A model generated the notes under the pieces. It did no database searches. It had not been told where the DNA came from and worked only from the letters and a program-made list of their open reading frames with translations. This document shows positions 11,880 to 24,055 of a DNA stretch of 64,000 bases, in pieces (the stretch's first letter is position 1; the number at the start of each line of letters is the position of its first letter). The position numbers and the translations under genes are program-made. Source of the stretch: Lottia gigantea (taxonomy: Eukaryota; Mollusca; Gastropoda; Lottiidae). The DNA lies in assembly GCF_000327385.1 (NCBI RefSeq), contig NW_008708986.1, forward strand, positions 3,769,124 through 3,833,123, read 5' to 3'.

Positions 11880-12690
11880 ATTTTCGTAGGGAACTCTTGA
11901 ATTTCGTCTCGTTGCTGTCTGGTTTAACGTGGTCGATATGAGGTGGTGAAATCGGATAGTATTTGTCTGTGGTGGCCATACGTCTGACACAGTGCTGAAC
12001 ATTTCATTACCAGTATGTAATTATGTCTGTTCTTCCCATATACATAACTATCAAATATACACTGAAATATAATGTATGAATATTTTTCCTATTGACCTTT
12101 AAAATTACACTGAAATATAATGTATAAATCTTATTTTCAATTTCATTTTCATCTCTAAATTATAGAATATCAGAATGGCAAAATATGTGTAACTGTATCA
12201 ACTTACTTGCACTTTGCCTCTACTTCTTGTGGACCAGCAATTTCTATAAGGGGTATTATTTTGATGAAGTTTTATGTATTTAACAAGAAATGACTGAAGC
12301 CAGTTAACATTAAACGAAATTGGGGTTGCAAAGACATGAATATATCAAACAAACACAATAGCAACTGTAGAAAGCGGAGTAACTTAATAATATGATCAAA
12401 CGAATGCTGAGTTAAAGTCAGATTATTCAATGTGTTCATTAGTCATCTACTGATCTGCTTGGACTGTCCCAATTATACTATAGGTATTTACTGATTTCAG
12501 AAATTATAAATAATATTTATGATAACCTAGCTCTTTGGTAGTCCTATATTTTGTCATATGATAAACACTTTAGGTAGGTAACACTCAAATGTAAAGTTGA
12601 CAACTTACCAAGAGGGAAGGAATCTTCTATCATGGAAATAACTTCATTTGCAGGGATGTTTTTCTTTAGTCTTGAAACACGTGCGGCCAT
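11880..12690 (-). CDS. Possible small multi-exon gene (exons near 12609-12690, 12207-12243, 11880-11983)
   Basis: Tentative. An ATG with a strong context (AAGATGGCC) at 12690 opens 27 codons (MAARVSRLKKNIPANEVI...) that end in a clean donor, G|GTAAGT, at 12609. A 37-nt stretch (12207-12243) is bounded by TTATAG and GTAAGT and keeps the same phase, giving EIAGPQEVEAKC. A third stretch after GTCAG at 11983 continues in phase (RMATTDKYYPISPPHIDHV) until a stop at about 11880. Another open frame (11588-11881) overlaps its end, so the last exon could be frameshifted. I do not recognise the protein. Phase-consistent borders favour a real gene, but the polypyrimidine tracts are weak and the signal could be chance. 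Confidence 0.3.
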
Positions 12691-12698
12691 CTTGTAAG

Positions 12699-12918
12699 CT
12701 AATAAAATTGCCTAAGTCACATTTTCCTGACTTAGGCAACATATGAAATTGTCTAAGTCACAAACCTGACTTGGGCAATTATACTAAATGGGCAAAACGC
12801 CATGATATTATCAATGTAGGGCTTTGTCAATTATACTAGAATGTGGCCAGCATCATGAACTGTTGAATTAGGCGAAAATATCAATATCGTCAAAAAGTGA
12901 CTTAGGCAATTATTTTAG
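12699..12918. mobile_element. MITE with TTGCCTAAGTCAC inverted ends
   Basis: About 220 bases bounded by inverted repeats: CTAATAAAATTGCCTAAGTC on the left and its near-complement, ending GACTTAGGCAATTATTTTAG, on the right. Extra internal copies of CCTAAGTCA/TGACTTAGG lie at about 12730 and 12755. It has no coding capacity. It lies directly upstream of the candidate start codon at 12690. The element family is unknown. Confidence 0.65.
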
Positions 12919-13406
12919 CAAGGTGACGATATATAAACTATAAATGGGAATTATGAGTAATGGGAGTAAACCGACTGATGCATACCAGACATATTTTGAC
13001 ATTCAATTTAGGGTTTTGTCATGGTTTAGATTACTAATCCATTTGGTTCGAAAGCGTCTGCTTTTATATACAAGTCTATAGGACTATGTGTAACCGCTTA
13101 CCTTAGAGAGTATTCTATGTAAAACTCGTTTTATATTCACGATAGGTTGGCGGTTTCATCTTTAGTAAATGAACAAGGTTTCACTCAAGAAAATAGAATA
13201 GCTAATGTGTTACTCCAAATCTTAACTAGTCTTGATTAAACATTACCTCAGCAAATGTTCTCTTGATCCTAAACAGCGTCTGAAGTATTTTGGTTTTTAT
13301 GTAGAGAAACTAAGTAGTGTATCAACTCAATTCCTGAGTTTAATTCTTTAGTCATCATAATAATACAGCTGACTATATATTAAGTTCATAAAAAAAAATA
13401 TCATCG

Positions 13407-14175
13407 ATGATGATCAACATTGCCATGCAAAGTAACCAAACTCTACGAAATTTTTACGCATTATTAAGGAAAGAGGTGTGGACATATGCCAACGAGCTGT
13501 TTTCAAAACATTGGGCAAGGAAAAATCCTAGTAAGGAAGACGCGTAAATATTAGAATTTAAATCACTGAACACATCATATTTTGACCTAGACTACGTAAT
13601 TGAATATGTAGAAACATTGTACCCCGACCCCCATATTGCCCAATTCATAACAATTATTATCTTTGGAGCTCCATTTGAATTGGACGACAAATACATTTTG
13701 ACAAAAATGCAACAACATTGTGACAGCCCAATGTGGGCTGCCGGATCGCAAAAAGTATCCGATACATCAAAACAAGCAAAATCAAAAAGTCCGTTTCTCC
13801 ACCATCTATATCCAAGGATGGAAACTAGGTGTCAAATACGAAGGGCAAGAGGCACCGAACCAAAAATGTTATACTTGCCAACAATATGGCCATCATGCCA
13901 GTAACTGCCCGAATGAACAAGTAGAGAGGGTAAGATCAGATCCTGAGAAAGACTCCGCTGGTGAAAGCAGCGACTCAGATTGGAATAGCTACTCCTCAGG
14001 AAGCTCCTCAGATAGCGGAAAGGATGCCCTCACTAATGAATTAAGCTTTCAGATAGAGGAGAGGAGGAGAAATGCCTCGAGCCCCCAACAATTGTATCGA
14101 GGACGAATGCCCTCCGTCCTGGCGGACTTGATAAAATTACTGACATCTCAGTGCATCAATACAAGTCGAGTGTAA
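13407..14175 (+). pseudogene. LINE-C ORF1, CCHC zinc-knuckle protein
   Basis: It starts MMINIAMQSNQTLRNFYALL. An in-frame stop lies after about 46 codons (near 13545). The frame continues with YVETLYPDPHIAQFI and FGAPFELDDKYI. Near 13830 the coding signal passes to another frame, where RFSTIYIQGWKLGVKYEGQ leads into a CCHC zinc knuckle, CYTCQQYGHHASNC (about residues 57-70 of the 13720-14175 stretch), and an acidic-serine tail. The order of helical N-terminus, zinc knuckle and Ser/Asp tail fits a LINE ORF1 RNA-binding protein. The copy has one stop and at least one frameshift. Confidence 0.65.
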
Positions 14176-14500
14176 CCCCGAAACCAGCTCTGTGTGGTCA
14201 GGCGGGTAATCCCATTCCCTATCAATAAACCACCGAATCAAAAGGTGGTATCCGGTGACAATTGATAATATATCTGTATCACTGTATGTGCATATTTCTC
14301 TTTGTGTATGACTGACCCTTTCAGTGCTTACCCTTGAGTTTCCTTTATATTATTCTCCTTGTTATTATCTCCCATTTGTGATTACAGTGATAAAGTGCTA
14401 ACTGTGATACTAAAACTACCTGTGAGATTATTTTAACTTCTTACTAAACTTTAATTGTACATATATCTGTAAATAAATAAATTACAAATATTTTAAAAAA

Positions 14501-15060
14501 ATGCACATTTGCACCTTAAATGTAAATAGACATTTTAAACACAAAATCGGTCTAGTTCCCGTACAGTTTCGTAGTTCTAATATTATTTGCCTACAAGAGA
14601 CCAATCTTATTAAAAATGAAAAAATACACCAGCTACAAAATGAAACCAACTTTTAATTCACTGTAAATAAAAGCACAAAAAACACTCTTAGCACTTGTAG
14701 ATATTTTTAGAGAGCAACACCCCACAAAATGTATATACATGTACACCTAACTTAACTCAGCTGGTTCTGGGAGACTTGATCGTGTTTATACTGACAAATC
14801 ACTAACACAACATTGTACAAATGGCGTTTGGGCAAAATTTGTAAGGATTATTCGGCTATTCTATGTAAAGAAAGAAAACGAGAACTCATTTGTAAATAAA
14901 AAACTCAAGAACAACTGGAAAAGGACACCAATTTTAATTTAGCACATGTAAATAAAATAATGCACGATAGAAAAAAAATAGGCTTGTATTTAACCAGACA
15001 TGAAGAGACAGGCATTTCTTGAGTTTAAGGAAAGTATTTTGCATTCGGGAAAATTGCTTT
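14501..15060 (+). pseudogene. LINE-C ORF2, start of endonuclease domain
   Basis: The frame opens MHICTLNVNRHFKHKIGL, then FRSSNIICLQETNLI, the first two strands of an AP-like endonuclease with the conserved N and E. Further frames downstream carry HPTKCIYMYT, SAGSGRLDRVYTDKSLT and KIMHDRKKIGLYLTRHEE in the expected order. Stops and frame changes occur about every 50-100 codons. No reverse transcriptase follows. It is clearly a dead LINE ORF2. Confidence 0.6.
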
Positions 15061-15450
15061 GAGAATACTTCCAACGTTTCAGTGGAAAATGTATAAATCC
15101 TAGGATTGTCACTCTTTAATCATTTCATTTGCTACCCGTCCTCAACACCCAAGTATGTTTCTAATAATACTTGGGATAATTCCTCTAATATTCTCTAGCA
15201 TCCAGTTTCCATTATATGCTGGATCTCAAGCAAGAACTTATTAACTCAATGCTGGAGAATGTTGCACTGAAGATTGGTGTAAATCATACTATAGTCTTAG
15301 AAACAAAATGTTTTGTTTAGCTAAGCCAATCAGTAATAGTATTCACCGCTCACCATCGACATTTGGGTCTTTAAATCCATGTGTGTCCAGAATTATCTGC
15401 GTTTGAAAATTAAAAATATGAGTCGTCTTTTTATGACACACTGTTATATA

Positions 15451-16354
15451 TGAAATGGGTGGTCAGGAATTAGGGTAAGCTAATTAACCACACATCCAAA
15501 TTGGTTGATAAAACTTTATTACTTAACAAAAAAAAAACCTGAAATATTCAAAAGAAGAATATTAATTACTACAATAATACCTGAATATAAACCCTATAAT
15601 ACAACTATTTTCCTTGATCTTGTTATTAAAGTAATAACTAGAAATATTAACTATACAAACAGTCTTAAAACAAAATATAATACAATTATATACAAAAATG
15701 CAAAAAGACTTACCCTAAGCAAAAAGGAGTCAATCAAGCTAAAGGCTTGAATTCAACAATTGAGGTCTAGTCTAAAAGGAATAAAATGTGATATGTAAGT
15801 TTAAGGAAATTACTGTGATGAATGTAATGCTATATAAAAATGTACCTAATGCAAAAACAGAAACCCATATGTATATAGATCCAAAATGGCTACCACTTGA
15901 CAATGAAATTGGCCAATATAACCTATTAACAAAATAAACAACAAAAAGAGGAATACCAAATAAGATTAACTTACCAAATATACTAATAAATCCTTAGACA
16001 CAATGATTTCCAAATTGAAATGAAAAATACAAATTTAAATCATTGAAGGATCTTTCTATATTTCAATAAGGGAGTTGAAACACCTTCCACTTTGAAATAT
16101 ATAAAATTAATTAAAACAAAACTATAGGAAATAGTCACAATCCAGGGGTAACCAATATACACAAAGGTGAAACTAAGGACAGACCAATGGAGAGGGAGAG
16201 AAAGAAAAAAATGAGAAGAAATAAGCATGAGTGAGTGAAGAAAGGAAGAGTTCACTCAGTTGATCTGAAATTGAAAAGTGATTACAGTATGTTAGTAAAA
16301 ATAATATCTGGCTAAAATAAATAATATTTACAATTAAAATATATTGCCTCTATT
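15451..16354 (-). repeat. LTR element C, 3' LTR
   Basis: About 904 bases, starting TGAAATGGGTGGTCAGG on the plus strand and matching 20513-21413 along its full length. The polypurine tract lies against its right end, which makes it the 3' LTR of a minus-strand element. The A/T-rich open frames inside are not genes. Confidence 0.85.
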
Positions 16355-16362
16355 CCCCCCGT

Positions 16363-17890
16363 TTAAGAAAAATTGTCCACAACATTTATTATTCTAATTA
16401 TTAAATTCCTCAGGGAATAATGACTTACACAGGGTGGGTAGCATCTCCAAACCACTCGCACCCTGTCAGGAGCTAAAGTTGAAAAATCTGCAGGTAACAA
16501 GGAACGTGCTAACTCTGTCCTCCTTTGACTGGTAGAAAAGTTAACTGGTTGCTGAGACAGGATATACTCACCGCTTTGAACCCATTGAGGAGGTTGTCTC
16601 AATCGAGTTGGTCGTACTTCAAGTTCAGCTGGTGGTACAGGTGGTAATTCCGATTCAGTAACATCATTTTCAGGGTTAACAAGAGCTAAATCTTCCACAA
16701 TGTTATCACCAGGAGCGTTATCTTTGGAAGGTTCTGTAATTATGTCTGTTGGTTGCTCAATTGCACGAAATTCATCACTTGGCAAAGCTAAAGTAGTCCT
16801 ACCTGATAAATCTTCCATTGATACGATTCGATTCGAGATGAGTTTTCCAATCCTGGTGATTCTGGCCTCTCTAATTCACCTTGCTGTGCTTCTTGAACAT
16901 CAGGAACTGGAAATACCTCATCATCCTCATTTTCACCAGCAACTTCTGTGTGGCTAGCAGCAGGCAAGAAACTTACCCGATCCACCACGTAATCTGGTTC
17001 ATGTACACTTTTATCAGTGTCTGATTCATCGTCTGTAACTTGTGCATTCTGTCTAGTTGTCCTGTTTGGTCTGGTTGTTCTTTCTTGTGTAGTGGTGTTA
17101 GTTGGCAGATCTGGAATAGTACCTATAGGGAGTAAGTGATTTCGGTGCAACGTTCTTTTCCTACCTGTTCCATCAGCAGCGATTACAGCATACACAGGTA
17201 TGTTTGGATTTGGTTGGTTTAAAATCCGATATTGCTTTTCCTCCCACTTGTCTGAAATCTTATGCCTTCCCTCAAACGCTACTTTTCTCACGAGAACAAT
17301 ATCATCAGGTTCCAATTGGTTACTCCTGGCTCTCAAATTATATTTATAATACCCTTCTTGCCTCTTTTGATCTTTTCTTCTGATGCAGCTGCATAAGCGT
17401 GTTCAAGTTTTGACTTCAGTTGATCGATGTAGGTTTTCGGATTTCTGATATCTTTGTCACCATTAACTAAACCAAGTACTACGTCTATAGCTAAGGTAGG
17501 CTTTCTTCAAAACATGAGTTCAAAAGGCGAATAGTTGGTAGTTGAGTGCTTGGTACAGTTGTATGCATGAACCAATGGACCAATGTAAGTCTTTCAATCT
17601 GACTTTTGCTCTGGGTAAAGAGTTCCCAACATGTTGAGTAAAGTCCTATTGAAGAGCTCACATTAACCATTGCCCTGAGGATGGTAAGGGGTGGTCCTTG
17701 ATTTCTCTATATCAGTGATTCGACAAAGTTCCTTAATGAGTTTTCCTTCAAACCGTGCACCTTGGTCACTATGGATCCTTTTCGGGATACCAAGATACGG
17801 CAAATTATGTCCTGTAGCACTTTCAACTTGTATTATTTCATTTTGAACGACTAGAATGTTTGACTGGTAACTGTACATCAGGAATGACAT
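16363..17890 (-). pseudogene. LTR element C integrase region (fossil)
   Basis: The integrase core is recognisable from [20 protein letters not shown] and [10 protein letters not shown], the D..E region of the catalytic fold. The C-terminal domain follows as LEPDDIVLVRK...KISDKWEEKQYRIL and TLHRNHLLPIG, typical of gypsy-like integrases. An acidic tail (16363-16818) closes the frame. This enzyme would join element cDNA to host DNA. The region is broken and treated as a fossil. Confidence 0.8.
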
Positions 17891-17894
17891 CTAG

Positions 17895-19163
17895 TCACTG
17901 TTGTTTCTTCGGCATCCTAGACCCTCCTGCTATGTGCTCTTCCTGTCCACATCTATAACAGGTTGGTAGCTGTCTTGGGGTTAATGATGTTCTTGCATCT
18001 GATTTAGTTGCTTGAGGTCTGTCTCTCTTCTGAATGTCTTCGACATTTTTCTGTAGTACCTGCATCGATTTGGCTAAACTAGCCACCATTGCTCTTAGGT
18101 CAGAGTCTTGAGAATCGTCTGGTTTCTGCACACTGTTTACTCTAGCTTTGGGTTTGGAAGAAGTAGATGCAAGAAGTCCACAATCCTGTTCTATTTTCCT
18201 AACTTCAATCAACAAATGGTCAAAGTATTTATGTGCCGACTTATCTTTATGATTTGATCTTAATCCACTCCAAAATTTGTTTCTTAACCTGGAATCAAAT
18301 GATAACCTATCAATTTCATTTTCTAATAATGCTTTATTCAACAAGTCTTCCAACTTACAAGCCCAACTGGAAACAGATTCATCTGGTTGTTGAGTGGCGC
18401 TGTAGAATTTAGATAATAAACTTTGACCTTCCTCAAGAAGACCAAATCGAGTTGACAATTTCTTAATCAGCAACCTAACTGATGCTTGATGACCAAGATG
18501 CATAGCAACTCGTGCAGCTTCACCTTTGAGTGGCTTCACCCAACAATACGTACCGACTCTTCACTATACCTACTATCCTGTAATAAACTGAGAACCTCAA
18601 ATTTCCATATATCAAAAGACGTATCATTCTTAGCTGTTGGATCACCTGAAAATGTTGAAATCCTTGGTAGGTTCGTTGATAAGGTTGTATGCTGTACCTG
18701 ATGTAAGCCAGTAGTTGGTAAGCTGGTAGTTGGTGTAGCAGAAGGGTCATGTTTCGTCGTAAGTAACTTTGGTTGCTGTATCTGTCTGTGATGGTAGCTC
18801 TAACTAAACAGGATTAGTTCTCTTAGGTCTAGTATCTCTAGCTTCTAAAGGTACCTCAACATCATCTGTTCCATGGTGTCCAGTAGAGTCCAGATACTCT
18901 TTTATCCATTGCATAAAACTTTCCGTAGAATCTGTGTCCGGAATAACCTCTAACTTTCTGAAATATTCCAAAATATTTCCTCCGTCACTGGTTGATAAAG
19001 AAAATTGTTTTGGTCGTATGTCCAAAGGGGTAATATTAGCATCAGAACCACTTGTGGCACTTTCAACATTCTCTGATTCAGAATCAGACATCTTTAAAAA
19101 AGCAGGTAAACTGAAAATACAAGTTGCAAAACCCGAAAATATAAACGTAACGGACAAAAACAT
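17895..19163 (-). pseudogene. LTR element C gag region (fossil)
   Basis: The capsid/nucleocapsid region of the element. It begins with an acidic start (MSDSESENVESATSGSD), followed by a helical segment (FMQWIKEYLDSTG). The capsid-like part contains AMHLGHQASVRLLIKKLSTR and YSATQQPDESVSSWACKLED. Near the end is a zinc-knuckle-like CYRCGQEEHIAGGSR. The order and content match gag proteins of the gypsy group. Broken. Confidence 0.75.
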
Positions 19164-19189
19164 TCACTTTATAAAATATCAATAACGCG

Positions 19190-20512
19190 AGACACTACTA
19201 TTTGCATACATGCAAATATAAATGAATTCGCATACGCGAAAGGCCTTTATACGCAAACACGAAATAATCCGCAAATTTTTTTTAACAACGGAATATTGTT
19301 AGCATAAACACATACAGAAATATGCAAACACAATTATACGCAAAATGATATTGTTGTATGACCTGAAAAAAATGATTTCGTATAAGTCAGTATGTAATTG
19401 ACAGAAGATATCAAATATTTTGATATCACATGTACACAATACCTATACTGATACCCAGAGGAAAAAGTGTCTGGAAAATAAAACAAATAGTCAGTGCTAT
19501 ATATATATATATTAGTGCATTGTGTTAGATTTGATGTGCACGCCGAGTGTATGATTGATCCCAAGATAAAGGGAAAGATATAGATAGAAAGAAAGCAAAG
19601 CTGAAAAACAAAGTAAGAAAAATAATATAGAGATAAACTAATTTAAAGACAATAGAAAAATAAACCTCATTATACTAAGTTACCTGATGGAATCAACTTA
19701 AGTTTGAAAACTGATAATAAAATTAAAACTATATACTTGATAGACAAACAGCAATTAGCAAATGAAACTAAATCTATGAACAATTATTGCAACCTGAAAT
19801 AACATTAAATGTAAACTTGCATAGTGTATATATGTATATATGTAGTGGAATAGTCCTAGGCTAGTACTATGAAATTATAAAGAATACTAACACTTAACCA
19901 TAAATAAATTCAGAAAATTAAGAAAATTTGAAAATCAACTAAAAAAAAAATTCAGAAATAAATTTTAAGTAAATTTAAAGAGGGGGAGAAAATAAAAAAA
20001 TAAAATAAAGCTGCGAAACTTATAATTACAAACTTAAGGAGTTCCTGATTTATAATTTGAAATCCAAGGTGGCCAAAAATTAAAGGGAAGTAATTAATAC
20101 CTTTAATAAAAACAATTTTAGCATTTAAGTAAAAACTTGCTTACTTAGGATAATTAACTCGATTAGATAATTTAAATTATGAAAACTTGAAAATAGGACT
20201 TAAAGAAAAAGAAATTCTGTAATTTAGCCAAATACATTATAATTTAGATAATATATACAAATAATAACCTTGATGAGCATATAACAAAAAAAAAAACAAA
20301 ACAACAAAAAAAAATTGACAAAATGTATTTTGAAAATAATTCAGATGAAAACATAATAGAAAGTTACTCACAGTAGTTTACAAAAAGTGCATGAACGAAT
20401 CCAAATATCACTTATTGCTGCAGCAACATCGCCAATGTTAGTGCACTATTATATTCAATCATGGGTTTTTTCAGGAAACAGGGACTGTAGGTACAATCAC
20501 GTTGGGCGCCAA
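19190..20512. other. LTR element C leader and primer-binding site
   Basis: A long AT-rich leader without recognisable genes lies between the gag start and the right LTR. TTGGCGCCCAACG on the minus strand, against the LTR at 20501-20513, looks like a tRNA primer-binding site. Its presence confirms that the right repeat is the 5' LTR. Confidence 0.65.
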
Positions 20513-21413
20513 TGAAATGGGTGGTCAGGAATTAAGGTAGGCTAATTAACCACACATCCAAATGGGTTGATAAAACTTTATTACTTAACAAAAAAACCCT
20601 GAAATATTCAAAAGAAGAATATTAATTATTACAATAATACCTGAATATAAACCCTATAATAAAACTATTTTCCTTGATCTTGTTATTAAAGTAATAACTA
20701 AAAATACTAACTATACAAACAGTCTTAAAACAAAATATAATACAATTATATACAAAAATGCAAAAAGACTTACCCTAAGCAAAAGGGGTTAATTAAAGGA
20801 GTCAATCAAGCTAAAGGCTTGAATTCAACAATTGAGGTCTAGTCTACAAAGGAATAAAATGTGATAATGTAAGTTTAAGGAAATTACTGTGATGAATGTA
20901 ATGCTATATAAAAATGTACCTAATGCAGAAACAGAAACCCATATGTATATAGATCCAAAATGGCTACCACTTGACAATATAACCTATTAACAAAATAAAC
21001 AACAAAAAAGAGGAATACCAAATAAGATTAACTTACCAAATATACTAATAAATCCTTAGACACAATGATATCCAAATTGAAATGAAAAATATAAATTTAA
21101 ATCATTGAAGGATCTTTCTATATTTCAATAAGGGAGTTGAAACACCTTCCACTTTGAAATATATAAAATTAATGAAAACAAAACTATAGGAAATAGTCAC
21201 AATCCAGGGGTAACCAATATACACACAGGTGAAACTAAGGACAGACCAATGGAGAGAAAGAAAAAGATGACAAGAAATAAGCATGAGTGAGTGAAGAAAG
21301 GAAGAGTTCACTCAGTTGATCTCAAATTGAAAAGTGATTACAGTATGTTAGTAAAAATAATATCTGGCTAAAATAAATAATATTTACAATTAAAATATAT
21401 TGCCTCTATTACA
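20513..21413 (-). repeat. LTR element C, 5' LTR
   Basis: About 901 bases matching 15451-16354. On the minus strand it begins TGTAATAGAGGCAATATA and ends at CCATTTCA. The primer-binding site lies immediately inside it. A TATA tetranucleotide follows on the outside, matching the one beside the other LTR. Confidence 0.85.
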
Positions 21414-21417
21414 TATA

Positions 21418-21792
21418 TGTAAAATACATCTATATAAAGGAAATAAATTCCTAGTTAGAGATATTTTTGAAGGAATCATGCGATTTTCATACATTTTAGT
21501 ACTTCCGAAGACTATTTACATATATTCAAGACACAAACCAACCCCCGAAAATTTCAGCACAATGTGAATTTTTCAGGAGAGATTTGTCTAGTAACACGAT
21601 ATTTGATATTTCTTTATATTTCATACTTTTGTTAGTTATTGTGGTAATTTTTGTAGGTAAAGTGTGAGGGTGTGGGGCTGTTATTACATTAAATAATTTC
21701 CTAATACTCCTTTCTCAAAACGTATGCATAACTCCGCCCACTTACTTCAAAACGAGGCTTAGTGGGCAGATACGTCGTCTGTGTAAACAAAC
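21418..21792. promoter_or_regulatory. Presumed upstream region of the THAP-type gene
   Basis: This is the stretch between LTR element C and the ATG of the THAP-like exon. No TATA box or other element could be assigned with confidence. The last 70 bases are richer in CG dinucleotides (GCATAACTCCGCCCAC, GATACGTCGTCTG) than the surroundings, as in many invertebrate 5' leaders. Confidence 0.3.
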
Positions 21793-21876
21793 ATGGCTTA
21801 CGCTGTAAAACGAAGAACTAAACGACATTGTTGTGTGCCACATTGCTCGACGGACGAGAGATATTTTGATTGGTTT
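21793..21876 (+). pseudogene. THAP-type gene, exon 1 (start of THAP zinc finger)
   Basis: AACATGGCT at 21793 opens MAYAVKRRTKRHCCVPHC, then STDERYFDWF. The CCVPHC stretch is the first metal-binding pair of a THAP (C2CH) DNA-binding domain. The frame is cut after 28 codons by a BEL/Pao LTR. Further pieces lie downstream on the same strand in the right order: an AVPTIF-like box (30351-30504), a coiled-coil plus FYTGF segment (42202) and a transposase helix-turn-helix (43690). THAP plus this helix-turn-helix is found in DDE-type transposases and genes derived from them. The middle of the THAP domain was not found. Confidence 0.65.
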
Positions 21877-22276
21877 TGTAATGTCCAAAATTATTAGTAC
21901 CTTGATATAGTGTGAACGTGAACTCGTGTCACACGAGTAAGACTAGCTGGTCTGACCAAGTCTACTTCCCAAGAGCATTGTGGGAGAAACCTCGTGCATT
22001 GAAAGGAACATTTCGATATTGTTTTTCACCGCATTTCTGTGGCCTTTCATTGTGAATTCGTGAACTATGTGAACTTTTGTGAACTATGTGAACTTTTGTG
22101 AAATGTATGAACCCTATGTGAAATGTAAGTCTTTATGAAGAATATATGTAAAAAGTATAAAGGTGACTTTTGTTATTTTCAATGTAGCCCGTGAAACCAC
22201 GGAGGGCGCGTTCTAAAATATTGATTTGCCTTCTTTTCCTCTGATGCTTTATGATTTCCATGAAGGTATTCCCACA
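21877..22276 (+). repeat. BEL/Pao-1 5' LTR
   Basis: 400 bases. It contains a short internal duplication of GAACTATGTGAACTTTTGT. Its left border cuts the THAP-type exon after the codons for FDWF. Confidence 0.95.
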
Positions 22277-22450
22277 TAAAGTGAAAAACATTCGTTACTT
22301 TCTGCTATTATTGTTAATAACATTTTGTGTGAAAATGAGTGACGTGGAAATGAACGACCTTGACTCTGAAAATAGTGAAAACACCCAACGCTGAACGGTG
22401 TTACAGACAATACTCATAATACAGTCCCATATGGGGCCGGTGATGGTAAC

Positions 22451-24055
22451 ATGAATGTGAATACTGTCCCACTTAGGGCCGGTAAATTGACAGTTGAAAT
22501 TCCTAGTGTCAAAGAAGACATAAAATCCGTTGACAGTGGTGAAGGTATTAGACTCAAAAATATTCAAAAGGAAATTGAGTTAAGTTTTGAATTATCTGCC
22601 CTTAGAGAAGCTGATACAATAGAAGAAGAAAAGGTTGAGTTGATTAGAAGAGCTGAAGAATTAAGTCGTAGGCAAAAGGAAATTGAAGTTAGGGCCAAGC
22701 TTCAAGCAGCTAAGGAATGCAATGTGGCATTTGAAACTATTCTGAAGCAAAGATTGTTATCCCCTAACTCTGATCCTGAAATTACTTTCAAAAACACACC
22801 AAGTGTAAGTACACACCCTAATATTGTGAAACCAGTGGAAATCAAATCTGAATGCTTTTCTCCTGTGCAATTTACAAATGTGCAGAATGAGTCACCCATC
22901 AATGTGACAGAATCCCCCACTCCTGTGAAACCTGAACCTTACTTTGCTGATTTATTTTCCAAACTATTAGAGACACAGAGAGATCAAAGTTTGCCCTCAC
23001 AGGATATTGAACATTTTGAGGGTAGTGATGTTTCATTATATCATACCTTTATCAAAAACTTTGAGTTTGTTGTAGAACATAATACTAGTGATCCGTCTAG
23101 AAGATTAACTTTTCTCCTTAAATATACAAAAGGTGAAGCACATGACTTAATCAAATATTGTCCTTTAATTAACCCTCCTAGTAAAGCTTATGAAGAAGCC
23201 AGAACCTTGCTGAAAAGAGATTATGGTACTCCAGCTCATATTGCTGCTGATATACTTGATAAAGCTGACAAGTTGAAGAAAATATCCTCAGGTGATAAAC
23301 TTGGATTAAGAAAGTTTGGTATATTTTTAGTAAATTGTGTGAACACTCTAGAAACTTCAACAGACATGCAATGGTCAAAATGTGAAATGTGTTACAGAAC
23401 TCACACTACATTATTACATGATCCAAGTAAAAACAATGCCAATTCAAATGGTGAAAATAGTAAGAACTTAAATGAAACTGAACCTAAAACTCAGTTATCT
23501 TCAGGTTGTGTGAAAGCTAATATCATTGGAAGTAATAATCCCTTATTAGCTATTGTGCCTGTCAAGGTTAAAGCAAAACTTGATAACACTCCAGTATACA
23601 CATATGCCTTTGTTGACAATGGGTGTAGTGCCTTAACTGTAGGAAACATTTTAATTAACGCTTTAAAATTAAGGTGTAGAACAACACATGTTGTATTAAA
23701 AACATTGAACTTAGAAGAAAATATAAAAACTAGTGTAGTTACAGACATACTACAAATTAGTGACATTCATAGTAATAATTTTATGGATTTACCAGAGGCT
23801 TATGTAAAAGATCATTTGCCTGCTTCTGTAAGTGATGCTCCACAACAAAGTGACATTGATAAGTGGTCCCATTTAAGAAATATTAAGGTTCCTATAATAG
23901 AACCAGGTGCATATTGTATTCCCAAAGTGACATTAAAGATAGGAATTAACCTTCCTGCTGCAACTACCCCCTTAGAATTTGTTGTTGGCAAAATAGGACA
24001 ACCCTATACATTGAAATCCCCTGTTGGTTGTTTTATGGCCTACCTGGCAAATTAA
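22451..24055 (+). pseudogene. BEL/Pao-1 gag and protease region (fossil)
   Basis: 534 residues. An N-terminal charged coiled coil (about residues 30-95) is followed by the BEL/Pao capsid-type domain, with SLYHTFIKNFEFVVEHNTSD, RLTFLLKYTKGEAHDLIKYC and AYEEARTLLKRDYGTPAHIA (about 200-280). The aspartic protease comes near residue 390, with AFVDNGCSALTVGN. Gag builds the particle and the protease processes Gag-Pol. This region belongs to an element whose coding part is broken downstream. Confidence 0.9.

Larger units (their letters stand above)
13407..15060 (+). mobile_element. LINE-C, decayed non-LTR element
   Basis: ORF1 with a zinc knuckle is followed about 330 bases later by the start of an endonuclease-type ORF2, which is the usual order in many invertebrate LINEs. 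The inter-ORF stretch (14176-14500) is AT-rich and untranslated. After about 15060 no LINE sequence is recognisable, so the element is truncated before its reverse transcriptase. Several stops and frame changes show it is old. Confidence 0.7.
15451..21413 (-). mobile_element. LTR element C (gypsy-like), incomplete
   Basis: Long direct repeats at 15451-16354 and 20513-21413 frame a minus-strand internal region. A primer-binding-type sequence, TTGGCGCCCAACG, sits just inside the right LTR (about 20501-20513), and a G-run polypurine tract (16355-16366, minus) just inside the left LTR. Flanking TATA (15447-15450 and 21414-21417) is a plausible 4-bp target duplication. Gag and integrase are recognisable. 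Protease, reverse transcriptase and RNase H were not, so the element is incomplete and fossil. The LTRs differ by scattered substitutions and small indels, suggesting a moderately old insertion. Confidence 0.85.

Noticed and set aside
15505-15750. Lys/Asn/Ile-rich open frame
   Set aside because: It lies inside an LTR and is present as a similar frame in the other LTR; no start context or conserved protein.
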